Assembly: GCA_017458085.1 (NCBI GenBank)
Contig: JAFTGE010000035.1
Coordinates: 1-52,951 of the forward strand
Reading direction: 5' to 3'
Length of the DNA stretch: 52,951 bases
DNA from: Oscillospiraceae bacterium
Lineage (GTDB): Bacteria > Bacillota > Clostridia > Oscillospirales > Oscillospiraceae
A program made the translations under genes and the position numbers. The notes under the pieces are model-generated. The model saw only the letters and a list, made by a program, of their open reading frames with translations. It did not search any database and was not told the origin of the DNA. Shown one piece after another: positions 25,146 to 34,558 of this stretch (position 1 is the stretch's first letter; every line of letters begins with the position of its first letter).

Positions 25146-25773
25146 GGTCTTCCTCGTTTCTCTCCAAATGGGCGCGCACCCGCTCCATCACCATCTCCAG
25201 CGCGACCTTGTTGTGGCCGCCCTGGGGCACGATGATGTCGGCGTTGCGCTTGCTGGGCTCGACAAACTGCTCGTGCATGGGCTTGACGGTGTTCAGGTAC
25301 TGGTTGATGACGCTGTCAAGACTGCGGCCGCGGTCACGCACGTCGCGCACGATGCGGCGGAGAATGCGCACGTCGGCGTCGGCGTCCACATAGATCTTAA
25401 TGTCCATCTGCTCGCACAGCTCACGGTTTTCAAAAATCAGGATGCCCTCGACGATGATCACGCGGGCGGGCTTGATGGTGATGGTCTCGTTCGACCGGTC
25501 GTGGATGGTGTAGTCATAGACCGGGCAGGTGACGCTGTTGCCCCGCTTGAGCTCCTTGATGGCCTCGACCAGCAGGTCCGTGTCGAAGGCGTTGGGGTGG
25601 TCGTAGTTGAGCTTGGCGCGTTCTTCATAGGGCATGTTGTGGTGCGCCTTATAGTAGTTGTCGTGATTGATGACGGAGACGTCCGGCCCGAAAGCCTGAA
25701 TCAGCTTACGGGTGATGGTGGTCTTGCCGCTGCCGGTGCCGCCGGCGATGCCGATGACCATGACCTTGTTCAT
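25138..25773 (-). CDS. udk: Uridine kinase
   Basis: Phosphorylates uridine and cytidine to UMP and CMP. 211 aa with P-loop GIAGGTGSGKTT near residue 8, NHDNYYKAH, the nucleoside-binding YDYTIHDRSNET and IVEGILIF, and RRIVRDVRDRGR. First gene of the minus-strand run udk-tdk-MBL-alr-ddl-yhhN, with its own promoter divergent from deoD. The start ATG follows a GGGGGG stretch. Confidence 0.95.
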   Translation of the reverse strand: MNKVMVIGIAGGTGSGKTTITRKLIQAFGPDVSVINHDNYYKAHHNMPYEERAKLNYDHPNAFDTDLLVEAIKELKRGNSVTCPVYDYTIHDRSNETITIKPARVIIVEGILIFENRELCEQMDIKIYVDADADVRILRRIVRDVRDRGRSLDSVINQYLNTVKPMHEQFVEPSKRNADIIVPQGGHNKVALEMVMERVRAHLERNEEDHG

Positions 25774-25808
25774 AACTGGGTACCCCCCATTTTCTCTTTA
25801 TCCTTTGT

Positions 25809-25837
25809 AGTATATCACATATGCGGTCCCGTTTCAA
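25809..25837 (-). promoter_or_regulatory. Promoter of udk operon
   Basis: Minus strand TTGAAA (25837-25832), 17-base spacer, TATACT (25814-25809). It sits back to back with the deoD promoter, whose -35 starts one base away. Confidence 0.8.
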
Positions 25838-25838
25838 T

Positions 25839-25866
25839 TTGACTTTTCAGGAATCTGCTATATAAT
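25839..25866 (+). promoter_or_regulatory. Promoter of deoD
   Basis: TTGACT at 25839-25844, 16-base spacer, perfect TATAAT at 25861-25866. The adjacent divergent udk promoter makes this a compact two-way control region for nucleoside salvage. Confidence 0.8.
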
Positions 25867-25911
25867 TGAAGCAACTCGATCCGAACGAAAAAATCACTTG
25901 GAGGTAAGCCT

Positions 25912-26625
25912 ATGACTCCCCATAACAACGCCAAACCCGGCCAGTTTGCCAAGACCGTCCTCATGCCCGGCGACCCGCTGCGCGCCAAATACATTGCCGA
26001 CAACTTCCTGACCGACGCGGTGCTGGTCAACAATGTCCGCGGCGTCCAGGGGCACACCGGCACCTGGAAGGGCATTCCCGTGTCCGTGATGGCCTCCGGC
26101 ATGGGCATGCCCGCCATCGGCATCTACAGCTGGGAGCTGTACGAGAGCTACGGCGTGGAGAACATCATCCGCGTCGGCTCCGCCGGCGCCGCCCAGGACG
26201 ACATCAAGGTCATGGACGTGGTCATCGCCCAGGGCGCCTGCACCAATTCTTCCTATAACGACGCCTTCCGCTTCCCCGGTAGCTTCGCCCCCATCGCCGA
26301 CTACACGCTGCTGAGCAAGGCGGTCGAGGCCGCGGCCGAGCACAAGGCCCCCTACCATGTGGGCAACATCTACTCCTCCGATAACTTCTACAACATCCCC
26401 GGCTACACCGGCAACGAGACGCTGAAGAAGATGGGCGTCATGGCCGTGGAGATGGAGGCCGCCGCGCTCTACGGCAACGCCGCGTATTTCGGCAAGCGGG
26501 CGCTGTGCATCTGCACCATCTCCGACCATCTGTTCCGGCCCGAGGCCCTCTCCGCCGACGAGCGGCAGACCTCCTTCAACCAGATGATCGAGATCGCCCT
26601 GGACACCGCCGCAAAGATGGCCTGA
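25912..26625 (+). CDS. deoD: Purine-nucleoside phosphorylase DeoD-type
   Basis: Cleaves purine (deoxy)nucleosides with phosphate to base and ribose 1-phosphate. 237 aa, trimeric/hexameric DeoD class. Motifs: VLMPGDPLRAKYIAD near residue 18 (phosphate site), SGMGMPAIGIYSWEL, IRVGSAGAAQ, MAVEMEAAALYG near 178 (Glu contacting ribose) and CTISDHLF with the catalytic Asp. It begins the plus-strand nucleoside block. ATG 25912 follows TTGGAGG. Confidence 0.95.
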   Translation: MTPHNNAKPGQFAKTVLMPGDPLRAKYIADNFLTDAVLVNNVRGVQGHTGTWKGIPVSVMASGMGMPAIGIYSWELYESYGVENIIRVGSAGAAQDDIKVMDVVIAQGACTNSSYNDAFRFPGSFAPIADYTLLSKAVEAAAEHKAPYHVGNIYSSDNFYNIPGYTGNETLKKMGVMAVEMEAAALYGNAAYFGKRALCICTISDHLFRPEALSADERQTSFNQMIEIALDTAAKMA

Positions 26626-26683
26626 CTGCTCAGACAGGCAAAAGAAAAATTCACAGCAAAGCGAAATTTGTTAAAATATGTTC

Positions 26684-26713
26684 TTGCCTTGTATGGACAG
26701 GCCGTGATATAAT
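26684..26713 (+). promoter_or_regulatory. Promoter of bmpA
   Basis: TTGCCT at 26684-26689, 18-base spacer, TATAAT at 26708-26713. It gives a leader of about 75 bases containing a tRNA-like stretch. Confidence 0.65.
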
Positions 26714-26721
26714 TTTTGATG

Positions 26722-26749
26722 TGGATGGGGTGAGAGGACTTGAACCCCA
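26722..26749 (-). other. tRNA 3'-end-like sequence (T-arm plus acceptor with CCA)
   Basis: On the minus strand this 28-base stretch reads as a T-stem and loop (TGGGG-TTCAAGT-CCTCT), an acceptor 3' strand (CACCCCA), T and CCA. No 5' half, D-arm or anticodon arm follows, so it is not a functional tRNA. It may be a tRNA remnant such as an old attachment site, or chance. In the plus orientation it forms GTGG/CCAC and GGGG/CCCC pairings in the bmpA leader. Confidence 0.35.
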
Positions 26750-26793
26750 ACCCACAGCTTGTGTTCCAATAAAATTTTTATGGAGGAAACAAA

Positions 26794-27822
26794 ATGAAGA
26801 AGATTCTCGCACTCGTTCTGGCTCTGTGCATGGTCTTTGCTCTGGCCGCCTGCGGTTCCAGCAGCAGCTCCAGCAGCTCCAGCGCTCCCGCCGCCGCTGC
26901 CAAGACCAAGATCGGTATGGTTACCGACGTTGGCGGCGTCAACGACAAGTCCTTCAACCAGACTTCCTGGGAAGGCCTGCAGGCTCTGGCCGCTGAGGAC
27001 AGCTCCTTCGAGGTCAACTACCTGGAGTCCAAGACCGACGCTGACTACCAGACCAACATCAACACCTTCATCGACGAGGGCTATGACCTGGTCATCTGCG
27101 TGGGCTACATGCTGGCCGACGCCACCCGTGAGGCCGCCGAGGCCAATCCCGAGCAGAAGTTCGCCATCATCGACGACTCCAGCATCGATCTGCCCAACGT
27201 CGCCTGCCTGATGTTTGCTCAGGAGCAGGCTTCCTACCTGGTTGGCCTGGTCGCCGGTTCCGTGACCGAGTCCAAGACCGTCGGCTATGTCCAGGGCATG
27301 GTTTCCGACGCGATGAACCTGTTCGGCATCGGCTACATCACCGGTGTTCTCGAGGCTTGCCCCGACGCCACCGTTCTCCAGTACAACGCCAACTCCTTCG
27401 GTGACTCCGCCGGCGGCTCCACCGCTGCCAAGGACATGATCACCAAGGGCGCCGACGTGATCTACCACGCTGCCGGCGGCACCGGCATGGGCGTCATCGA
27501 GGCCTGCAACGAGGAAGGCATCTGGGCCATCGGCGTTGACACCGACCAGTCCATCCTGGCTCCCGACCATGTCATCACCTCCGCTATGAAGCGCGTTGAC
27601 GTCGCCTCTCAGGACATCTCCAAGGCCGTTAAGGACGGCACCTTCGCTGCCGGCGTGCATATGTACGACCTGTCCAACGGCGGCGTTGACCTCGCCCCCA
27701 CCCGCGACCACATCCCCGCTGACGTGCTCGAGACCGTCGAGGCTGCCAAGGCTGCCATCATCGCCGGTGAGAAGTCTGTTCCCACCAGCACCGCCGACTG
27801 CCCCGCCTTCACGCTCGGCTGA
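26794..27822 (+). CDS. bmpA: BMP-family nucleoside-binding lipoprotein
   Basis: Substrate-binding lipoprotein of the ABC importer encoded just downstream. 342 aa with a lipoprotein signal: KK, a hydrophobic core, then LAAC with the lipidated Cys at residue 20, and a Ser linker. The mature part has the BMP family pattern: IGMVTDVGGVNDKSFNQTSWEGL at its start, VICVGYMLADATREAA, then YVQGMVSD and VIYHAAGGTGMGVIEA. The family binds purine and other nucleosides. Codon use is visibly biased to the preferred set, as expected for a highly expressed binding protein. It has its own promoter and a strong terminator before nupA, giving excess binding protein over the transporter core. Confidence 0.92.
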   Translation: MKKILALVLALCMVFALAACGSSSSSSSSSAPAAAAKTKIGMVTDVGGVNDKSFNQTSWEGLQALAAEDSSFEVNYLESKTDADYQTNINTFIDEGYDLVICVGYMLADATREAAEANPEQKFAIIDDSSIDLPNVACLMFAQEQASYLVGLVAGSVTESKTVGYVQGMVSDAMNLFGIGYITGVLEACPDATVLQYNANSFGDSAGGSTAAKDMITKGADVIYHAAGGTGMGVIEACNEEGIWAIGVDTDQSILAPDHVITSAMKRVDVASQDISKAVKDGTFAAGVHMYDLSNGGVDLAPTRDHIPADVLETVEAAKAAIIAGEKSVPTSTADCPAFTLG

Positions 27823-27844
27823 TTCGGTAAATCGCTTGATCCCC

Positions 27845-27880
27845 ATCCCATCACCGCAGAAGCGGTGATGGGATTTTTTC
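27845..27880 (+). terminator. Terminator after bmpA
   Basis: Perfect 13-bp stem (27845-27857 with 27862-27874), loop AGAA, followed by TTTTTCTTTTA. Strong. Confidence 0.92.
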
Positions 27881-27902
27881 TTTTATTTCCCGGAAGAAAA
27901 GG

Positions 27903-27931
27903 TAGAAAAAGCGCGGCGGATATGCTACAAT
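27903..27931 (+). promoter_or_regulatory. Promoter of nupABC
   Basis: TAGAAA at 27903-27908, 17-base spacer, TACAAT at 27926-27931 with an extended TG at 27923-27924. The leader of about 115 bases holds an unused AGAGGAGAG. Confidence 0.5.
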
Positions 27932-28054
27932 AAAGTATCTGATTTCGCCAGCAGCCGATCCGCGCTCCGCCGCCGGTTCCCCTGTCCCTGCCGCGTAAGC
28001 GCCGTGTCGGTCGAAAGAGGAGAGAATTCATCTATCATATAGGGGGCGGTACTA

Positions 28055-29593
28055 TTGTCTAAGCAATATGTGGACATGAGCACCCCCGTCATTGAGATGC
28101 GCAACATCGTCAAAAAATTCGGTGATTTCGTGGCCAATGACGGCATCAACCTCACAGTCCACAAAGGGGAAATCCACGCGATTCTGGGCGAAAACGGCGC
28201 AGGCAAATCCACGCTGATGAATCAGCTGTACGGCCTGCTCAAGCCCACCTCCGGCGACATTCTGGTCAACGGCAAGAAGATCGAAATGAACAACCCCCGT
28301 GACGCCATCGACGCGGGCATCGGCATGGTGCACCAGCACTTCATGCTGGTCCAGCCCTTCACCGTCACGGAAAACATCGTCCTCGGCACCGAGCCGACCA
28401 AAGGCGTCAAGCTGGACATGGCCACCGCGCGCAAAAACGTGGTGGAAATTTCCGAGCGCTACGGGCTGTCCATCGACCCCGACGCAAAGATCGAGGACAT
28501 CTCCGTCGGCATGCAGCAGCGTGTGGAGATCCTCAAGGCCCTCTACCGCGGCGCGGACATCCTGATCCTGGACGAGCCCACCTCCTCCCTGACCCCGCAG
28601 GAGATCGTCGAGCTGATCGACATCATGCACAACCTGGTCAAGGACGGCAAGAGCATTATCATCATCACCCACAAGCTCAAGGAGATCAAGGAGTCGGCCG
28701 ACTTCTGCACCATCATCCGCATGGGCAAGTACATCGACACCGTGGACGTCGACGAGGTGGACGAGAACGACCTGGCCAGCATGATGGTCGGCCGCAAGGT
28801 CACCTTCGTGGTCGACAAGCCCGCGCAGGAGCCGGGCGAGGTCGTGCTGGACGTCAAGGATCTGCACTGCAAGGACTACCGCGGCGTCGAGATCGTCAAG
28901 GGCCTGAACCTCCAGGTGCGCCGGGGCGAGATCGTCGGCATCGCCGGCATCGACGGCAACGGCCAGACGGAGCTGGTCGAGGTCATCACCGGCCTGCGCA
29001 AGGGCGTGTCCGGCCAGGTGCTGGTCAACGGTGTGGACGTATTCAACAAGTCCCCCGCCTTCGGCTTTGACCATGGCGTCAGCTCCATCCCCGCCGACCG
29101 GCAGAAGCACGGCCTGGTGCTGGACTTCTCCATTGAGGACAACCTCATCCTGCAAAACTACGGCGAGGAGCCCTTCTCCCAGAAGGCCATCCTCAAGCGC
29201 GATCCCATCTTCTCCCACGCAAGCGACTCCATCGAGAAATACGACATCCGCCCGCGCAACAGTGAAAAGCGTCCGGCGGGCACCCTCTCCGGCGGCAACC
29301 AGCAGAAGGTCATCATCGCCCGCGAGGTGCAGAACGACAAGGATCTGCTCATCGCCGTCAACCCCACCCGCGGCCTGGACGTGGGCGCCATCGAGTATGT
29401 GCACAAGTACATCGTCGATCAGCGCAACAAGGGCAAGGCGGTGCTGCTGGTGTCCTTCGAGCTGGACGAGATCATGAGCCTTTCCGATATCATCGACGTA
29501 ATCTTTGACGGTCAGATCGTCTCCTCCATCCCCGGCAGCGAAGCCAACGAGAACGATCTGGGCCTCATGATGGCAGGAGGTAAGCAAGCATGA
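28055..29593 (+). CDS. nupA: Nucleoside ABC transporter, tandem ATPase subunit
   Basis: 512 aa with two ATP-binding domains, like YufO/NupA and RbsA. Domain 1 is canonical: GENGAGKST (about 44-52), signature ISVGMQQR and Walker B ILILDEPTSSL. Domain 2 is degenerate: IDGNGQTEL in place of Walker A, signature LSGGNQQK, and LLIAVNPTRGLD lacking the catalytic Glu, as usual in this subfamily. The start is TTG 28055, behind GGGGGCGG; the ATG at 28076 has no ribosome site. The gene overlaps nupB by 4 bases. Confidence 0.9.
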   Translation: MSKQYVDMSTPVIEMRNIVKKFGDFVANDGINLTVHKGEIHAILGENGAGKSTLMNQLYGLLKPTSGDILVNGKKIEMNNPRDAIDAGIGMVHQHFMLVQPFTVTENIVLGTEPTKGVKLDMATARKNVVEISERYGLSIDPDAKIEDISVGMQQRVEILKALYRGADILILDEPTSSLTPQEIVELIDIMHNLVKDGKSIIIITHKLKEIKESADFCTIIRMGKYIDTVDVDEVDENDLASMMVGRKVTFVVDKPAQEPGEVVLDVKDLHCKDYRGVEIVKGLNLQVRRGEIVGIAGIDGNGQTELVEVITGLRKGVSGQVLVNGVDVFNKSPAFGFDHGVSSIPADRQKHGLVLDFSIEDNLILQNYGEEPFSQKAILKRDPIFSHASDSIEKYDIRPRNSEKRPAGTLSGGNQQKVIIAREVQNDKDLLIAVNPTRGLDVGAIEYVHKYIVDQRNKGKAVLLVSFELDEIMSLSDIIDVIFDGQIVSSIPGSEANENDLGLMMAGGKQA

Positions 29594-30717
29594 CGAAGAA
29601 AAAGAGCTTCCTGGATTTCGTCTCGGAGAATCGTTTTATCCACATTCTGTTGTCCATTCTGCTGGGCTTTCTGGTGGGGGCGATTTTCCTTGCGATCATG
29701 GGCCTGTCCGTGGGCGAGGCTTACGGGCGGCTGATCTCGAGCGTAACGAGTCTCAAGGGCTTTTCCTACGTGGTGGTCTACGCCATCCCGTATATCGTGG
29801 TGGGCCTGTCGGTGGCCTTCTCCTTCAAAACCGGCGTGTTCAACATCGGCGCCGAGGGTCAGTTCGTCGTCGGCTCCATGGCCGCGGCGGTGGTCGGCAT
29901 CCTGGCCGGGAACCTCCCGAAGCCGCTGCTGATCCCCCTGTGCTTCCTGGCTGCCATGGCTGCCGGTGCGATCTGGGGTGTGATCGTGGGCTTTCTTAAG
30001 ACCAGGTGGGGCATCAACGAGGTGCTCTCCATGATCATGTTCAACTGGATCGCCTTCTACCTCTCCAACTTCATCGCCGGCATCCCCGCCATCCACTCCG
30101 ACGGCACCGCCGAGGCAACCAAGAACATCTCCTCCAACGCCAGCACCCTCCTCTCCAAGGACCTCATCAACCGTTTGGGCCTCGCTCCCACGGCCAACTG
30201 GGGCATCCTCGTGGCCGTCGTGATGACCCTGCTGGTCTGGTTCATCATCGAAAAGACCACCCTGGGCTATGAGCTCAAGGCGGTAGGCTACAACAAGTTC
30301 GCGGCCGAGTACGGCGGCATCCACGTCAACCGCTCCATCCTCACGGCGCTGGCCATCTCCGGCGCGCTGGCGGGGCTCGGCGGCGCGCTGCAGCTGATGG
30401 GCATGGGCAGCCGCATTTCCGTCTTCTCCTCGCAGGAGGGCTTCGGCTTTGCCGGGATCGTGGTGGCCCTGATCGGCTGCTCCAACCCCTTCGGCGTGTT
30501 CATCGCGGGTATTTTCTACGGCGCGCTGATGTACGGCGGCAGTAAGCTCAACCTGGTGGGCGCGCCGACGCAGCTGATCAATGTCATCGTCGGCACGGTG
30601 GTGTTCTTCATCGCCATCTCCGTGATCTTTGAAAATCTCAAGTATCTGAAGAAGAAGGCCAAGGCGCCCGTCAAACCGGCTGCGCCGGCCGCGGAAAAGG
30701 AGGGTGAGCAGAAATGA
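29590..30717 (+). CDS. nupB: Nucleoside ABC transporter permease 1
   Basis: 375-aa permease of the BPD_transp_2 family, YufP/NupP-like, with about ten membrane helices. It starts within the nupA stop region behind AGGAGG. Marks are the FKTGVFNIGAEGQFVVG segment near residue 79 and the EAA-like loop in the second half (AVGYNKFAAEYGGIHVN). A charged Lys/Ala/Pro tail ends it. It overlaps nupC by 4 bases and is expected to form a heterodimeric channel with it. Confidence 0.92.
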   Translation: MTKKKSFLDFVSENRFIHILLSILLGFLVGAIFLAIMGLSVGEAYGRLISSVTSLKGFSYVVVYAIPYIVVGLSVAFSFKTGVFNIGAEGQFVVGSMAAAVVGILAGNLPKPLLIPLCFLAAMAAGAIWGVIVGFLKTRWGINEVLSMIMFNWIAFYLSNFIAGIPAIHSDGTAEATKNISSNASTLLSKDLINRLGLAPTANWGILVAVVMTLLVWFIIEKTTLGYELKAVGYNKFAAEYGGIHVNRSILTALAISGALAGLGGALQLMGMGSRISVFSSQEGFGFAGIVVALIGCSNPFGVFIAGIFYGALMYGGSKLNLVGAPTQLINVIVGTVVFFIAISVIFENLKYLKKKAKAPVKPAAPAAEKEGEQK

Positions 30718-31658
30718 CAAACTTTATCAACAATTTCGGCATCATCCTTTACGCCACCCTGATCTACACCACCCCGCTGCTGTACGCGGCGCTCGGCTCC
30801 TGCTTTTCGGAGGTCTCAGGCGTCGTCAACATCGGCATTGAGGGCATGATGACCGCCGGCGCCTTTACCGGCACGGTCGTGGCCTACTTCACCGGCAACC
30901 CCTGGATCGGCTTTCTCTGCGGCGGTCTGGCCGGCGCGTTCTTCGGCATGCTCCACGCCATCGCCACGGTCAATCTCGGCGCGGATCAGACCATCGCCGG
31001 CACCGCCATCAACATGCTCGGCCCCGGCATCGTCATCATGATCGCCAAGGTCATGTTCAACTCCACCGACACCATCCCCCTTGAAGCCAGCATGAAGATC
31101 CCCCGCCTCTTCCGCGGCGTGTTTGACACCGCCACAGTCTTCGGCCGCTTCATGGATAACGTCTTCGCCAACTACGCCTCGACCTATCTGGTGTTTCTCG
31201 CGGTGCTGATCGTGTGGTTCGTATTCTACAAGACCCGCTTCGGCCTGCGCCTGCGCGCCTGCGGCGAGCATCCCCAGGCCTGCGAGACGCTGGGCATCAA
31301 CGTGCTGCGCATGCGTTTTCTCTGCGTGTGCATCTCGGGCTTTTTGGCCGGTCTCGGCGGCGCCTGCGTCACCATGGCCATCTCCACGCAGTTCAGGCCC
31401 ATCTCCATCGTGGGCCAGGGCTTCATCGCCATCGCCGCGGTCATCTTCGGCAAGTTCCGTCCCCAGGGCGCGCTGCTGGGCTGCCTGCTGTTCGGGTTCT
31501 GCTCGGGCCTCAAGGTCGTGCTGGGCGGCTCCTCCGGCGTCAACATGCAGCTGATTTCCATGATCCCCTATGTGGTCACGGTCATCGTGCTGATCCTCTT
31601 CGTCGGCAAGTCCCGCGTGCCCTCGGCCAACGGCAAGCCCTTCGTCAAATCCAAGTAA
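30714..31658 (+). CDS. nupC: Nucleoside ABC transporter permease 2
   Basis: 314-aa permease, YufQ-like partner of nupB, with about eight to nine helices. It carries VVNIGIEGMMTAGAF near residue 38 and the EAA-like loop LRACGEHPQACETLGINVLRM. The start overlaps the nupB stop (ATGA), behind GAGGGTGAG. A terminator follows the stop. Confidence 0.92.
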   Translation: MTNFINNFGIILYATLIYTTPLLYAALGSCFSEVSGVVNIGIEGMMTAGAFTGTVVAYFTGNPWIGFLCGGLAGAFFGMLHAIATVNLGADQTIAGTAINMLGPGIVIMIAKVMFNSTDTIPLEASMKIPRLFRGVFDTATVFGRFMDNVFANYASTYLVFLAVLIVWFVFYKTRFGLRLRACGEHPQACETLGINVLRMRFLCVCISGFLAGLGGACVTMAISTQFRPISIVGQGFIAIAAVIFGKFRPQGALLGCLLFGFCSGLKVVLGGSSGVNMQLISMIPYVVTVIVLILFVGKSRVPSANGKPFVKSK

Positions 31659-31678
31659 TCCCGTTTTCCCTGCGTTGA

Positions 31679-31713
31679 ACAAAGGATATGGTTTTCGCCA
31701 TATCCTTTGTTTC
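31679..31713 (+). terminator. Terminator after nupABC
   Basis: Perfect 13-bp stem (31679-31691 with 31698-31710) and 6-base loop, then TTTCGCG. It separates psuG from nupC, perhaps incompletely. Confidence 0.75.
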
Positions 31714-31745
31714 GCGTGTATATTATCAAATTACAGGAGTCCGTC

Positions 31746-32657
<912 letters not shown>

Positions 32658-32672
32658 ATTTCTTCCCGTCCG

Positions 32673-32700
32673 AAAGCCATCGTATTCTTACGATGGCTTT
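32673..32700 (+). terminator. psuG terminator hairpin, left copy
   Basis: AAAGCCATCG paired with CGATGGCTTT, loop TATTCTTA, 15 bases after the psuG stop. The repeat element starts at the next base. Positions 32674-32700 recur exactly at 32858-32884. Confidence 0.8.
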
Positions 32701-32862
32701 AACCTCAAGAGAGCGTCATTCCGAGCCAGTGTCGCAACACTGGCGTGGGAATCCGTTCTCCGGTATAGTGCTGGAAATATGCGGCTTTCGGGGAATACGG
32801 ATTGCCACGTCGCTTGCGCTCCTCGCAATGACAGATGGGTACTTTGTCTACAGTCTGAAGCC
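32701..32862 (+). repeat. 162-bp repeat element, copy 2
   Basis: Same element as 14163-14324 with two mismatches, in the same orientation relative to the upstream gene. It starts immediately after the left psuG terminator and its last bases (AAGCC) merge into the right terminator copy. With both hairpins it fills the 306-base gene-free gap 32658-32963. Short ORFs across it are by-products. Confidence 0.9.
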
Positions 32863-32884
32863 ATCGTATTCTTACGATGGCTTT
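32858..32884 (+). terminator. psuG terminator hairpin, right copy
   Basis: Exact 27-base copy of 32674-32700, beyond the element, followed by CGCC. It insulates the glycan-cluster promoter at 32898. Confidence 0.8.
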
Positions 32885-32897
32885 CGCCATCTTTTGG

Positions 32898-32926
32898 TTG
32901 AAATACAGGCCGGTTAGCGATATAAT
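32898..32926 (+). promoter_or_regulatory. Promoter of surface-glycan cluster
   Basis: TTGAAA at 32898-32903, 17-base spacer, perfect TATAAT at 32921-32926, about 38 bases before the first glycosyltransferase. Confidence 0.8.
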
Positions 32927-32963
32927 AATTTGGATATATTTGTTTGAGACAAAGGGGCATTTT

Positions 32964-33953
32964 ATGGAGAACAAGGCTTGTCTGGTGTCGATTCTCTGCA
33001 CCGCCTATAATCACGAGGCATACCTGCGCGACGCGCTGGACGGCTTTCTCATGCAGAAAACGGATTTCCCCTTTGAGATCCTTGTCAGCGACGACGCCTC
33101 CACCGATTCCACCGCGGCCATCATCCGCGAATACGCGGCAAAGTACCCCGATATTGTCAGGCCCTTTCTGCTCACGGAGAATCTGTTTTCCCGCGGCGGC
33201 AATCTGTACACCGATGTTCTGTACCCCAATATGAGGGGGAAATACGCGGCCTTTTGTGAAGGGGACGACTATTGGACCGACCCCGAAAAGCTCCAGCGGC
33301 AGGTGGACTTTCTGGAGGCGCATCCGGATTATAGCGCGTGTGTACACAATACGATGCTCCACTACTGCGACGCTGATCGGGCCGATCGCCCGCTTCTCCC
33401 CGCGCGGGGAGACCGAGACGTGGCGCTCAAGACGCTCCTATCCGGCAGCAGCTACTCCTTTCATACCAGCTCTCTTTTGGCAAGGGTCGCGCTGATCCGG
33501 GAGCCGCCGGACTATTACCGCGTGGCGCAGGCCAACGGTTTTCTGGATTACGCGCTCAACCTTTTGCTGGGGGTGAGCGGCCGGATCCGGTTTCTTGACC
33601 GCGTGATGAGCGTTTATCGAATTGGCAGCAATCCCGCGGCGTGGAGCGCCGGGGTTGACGGGCAGAATCGGGAATACCGGAAGCTGCGTCGTTTTGTCGC
33701 CGGAGAGCGGGATACGCTGCGCGCTTTCCTCCCGCATGTGAGCGGGGAGGATGCCGCCCTTGTGGAGCAGGAAATCCTTGAGAAAGAGTTTGAACTGATG
33801 TATATTGAAGGCCGCGACCGGGAACAGCGCCGTGGCCCGTACGCGCGCATCATGAAAAGCAAGCCGCTGAAGTACCGCGCTGTCAACCTGATCAAATGCT
33901 GTCTGCCGGGGCTTGCCCGCAGATATCGCAGGCGCCGCGGTTTTACCGACTGA
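32964..33953 (+). CDS. Family 2 glycosyltransferase A
   Basis: 329-aa GT-A fold transferase from ATG 32964, behind AAAGGGG. The N-terminal catalytic domain has SILCTAYNHEAYLRDAL, VSDDASTDST (nucleotide-sugar Asp pair near 43-44) and CEGDDYWTDPEKLQRQVDFL (about 95-115). No membrane anchor is seen; the C-terminal tail is basic (ARRYRRRRG), apt for membrane contact. It is a clear paralogue of the enzyme at 36006. It probably adds a sugar to a lipid-linked oligosaccharide; donor and acceptor cannot be read off. The next gene starts 20 bases later. Confidence 0.88.
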   Translation: MENKACLVSILCTAYNHEAYLRDALDGFLMQKTDFPFEILVSDDASTDSTAAIIREYAAKYPDIVRPFLLTENLFSRGGNLYTDVLYPNMRGKYAAFCEGDDYWTDPEKLQRQVDFLEAHPDYSACVHNTMLHYCDADRADRPLLPARGDRDVALKTLLSGSSYSFHTSSLLARVALIREPPDYYRVAQANGFLDYALNLLLGVSGRIRFLDRVMSVYRIGSNPAAWSAGVDGQNREYRKLRRFVAGERDTLRAFLPHVSGEDAALVEQEILEKEFELMYIEGRDREQRRGPYARIMKSKPLKYRAVNLIKCCLPGLARRYRRRRGFTD

Positions 33954-33973
33954 TACGGCAGATGGAGGATCGA

Positions 33974-34558
33974 ATGACCACTAGCTTTTATTCCCCCGAC
34001 GAGCTTCCCTCTTTGGGGTTCAAGGCATACGGAAAGAATGTGCTGATCAGCCGCAAGGCCAGCTTTTACGGCACAGAGAACATTACCTTGGGCGACAATG
34101 TGCGCATCGATGATTTCTGCCTGCTCAGCGGGGTCATCACCCTGGGAAATTATGTTCATATCGCGGCGGGTGTCATGCTCTTTGCCGGCACAGCCGGGAT
34201 AATCTTTGAGGATTTTACCACCATCTCGTCCCGCGGCGCTGTCTATGCCATGTCCGACGACTACTCCGGCGCCCACATGACCAACCCCATGATCCCCGCC
34301 AAGTATTCCGGTGTTACGAAACAGTGTGTGCGCATCTGCCGCCACTGCATCATCGGCACCGGCTGCACCGTTCTGCCCGGGGTCACGCTGGCCGAGGGCT
34401 GCGCAGTCGGGGCAATGTCGCTGATTGACCGGAGCACCGAGCCTTGGGGCATTTATGTGGGGATTCCCGCGGTTCGCGCCAAGGAACGCAGCCGCGCCCT
34501 GCTGGAGCAGTATCGGCAGTTCGAGACGGAGCTGGCGGAGAAACGAGAAGACTCATGA
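33974..34558 (+). CDS. Hexapeptide-repeat acyltransferase
   Basis: 194-aa left-handed beta-helix acyltransferase (galactoside O-acetyltransferase / WbbJ type). Hexapeptide-like rungs run from KNVLISRKASFYGTENITLG through GNYVHIAAGVMLFAGTAG to IGTGCTVLPGVTLAEGCAVG. A catalytic His is likely among those in the middle loop, YSGAHMTN. ATG 33974 follows GGAGG at 6 bases; an ATG at 33962 overlaps that site. It would O- or N-acetylate a sugar, perhaps the amino sugar made by the aminotransferase at 38295. It overlaps the flippase gene (ATGA). Confidence 0.85.
   Translation: MTTSFYSPDELPSLGFKAYGKNVLISRKASFYGTENITLGDNVRIDDFCLLSGVITLGNYVHIAAGVMLFAGTAGIIFEDFTTISSRGAVYAMSDDYSGAHMTNPMIPAKYSGVTKQCVRICRHCIIGTGCTVLPGVTLAEGCAVGAMSLIDRSTEPWGIYVGIPAVRAKERSRALLEQYRQFETELAEKREDS

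Noticed and set aside
26626-26793. Complete tRNA gene or purine riboswitch before bmpA
   Set aside because: Only a T-arm and acceptor 3' half are present, and no purine-aptamer core sequence is seen.
32693-33001. Short ORFs across repeat copy 2, including a minus-strand ORF into the glycosyltransferase leader
   Set aside because: Same repeat-derived peptides as at copy 1; the 5' part of the plus-strand glycosyltransferase reading frame before ATG 32964 is also non-coding leader containing the promoter.
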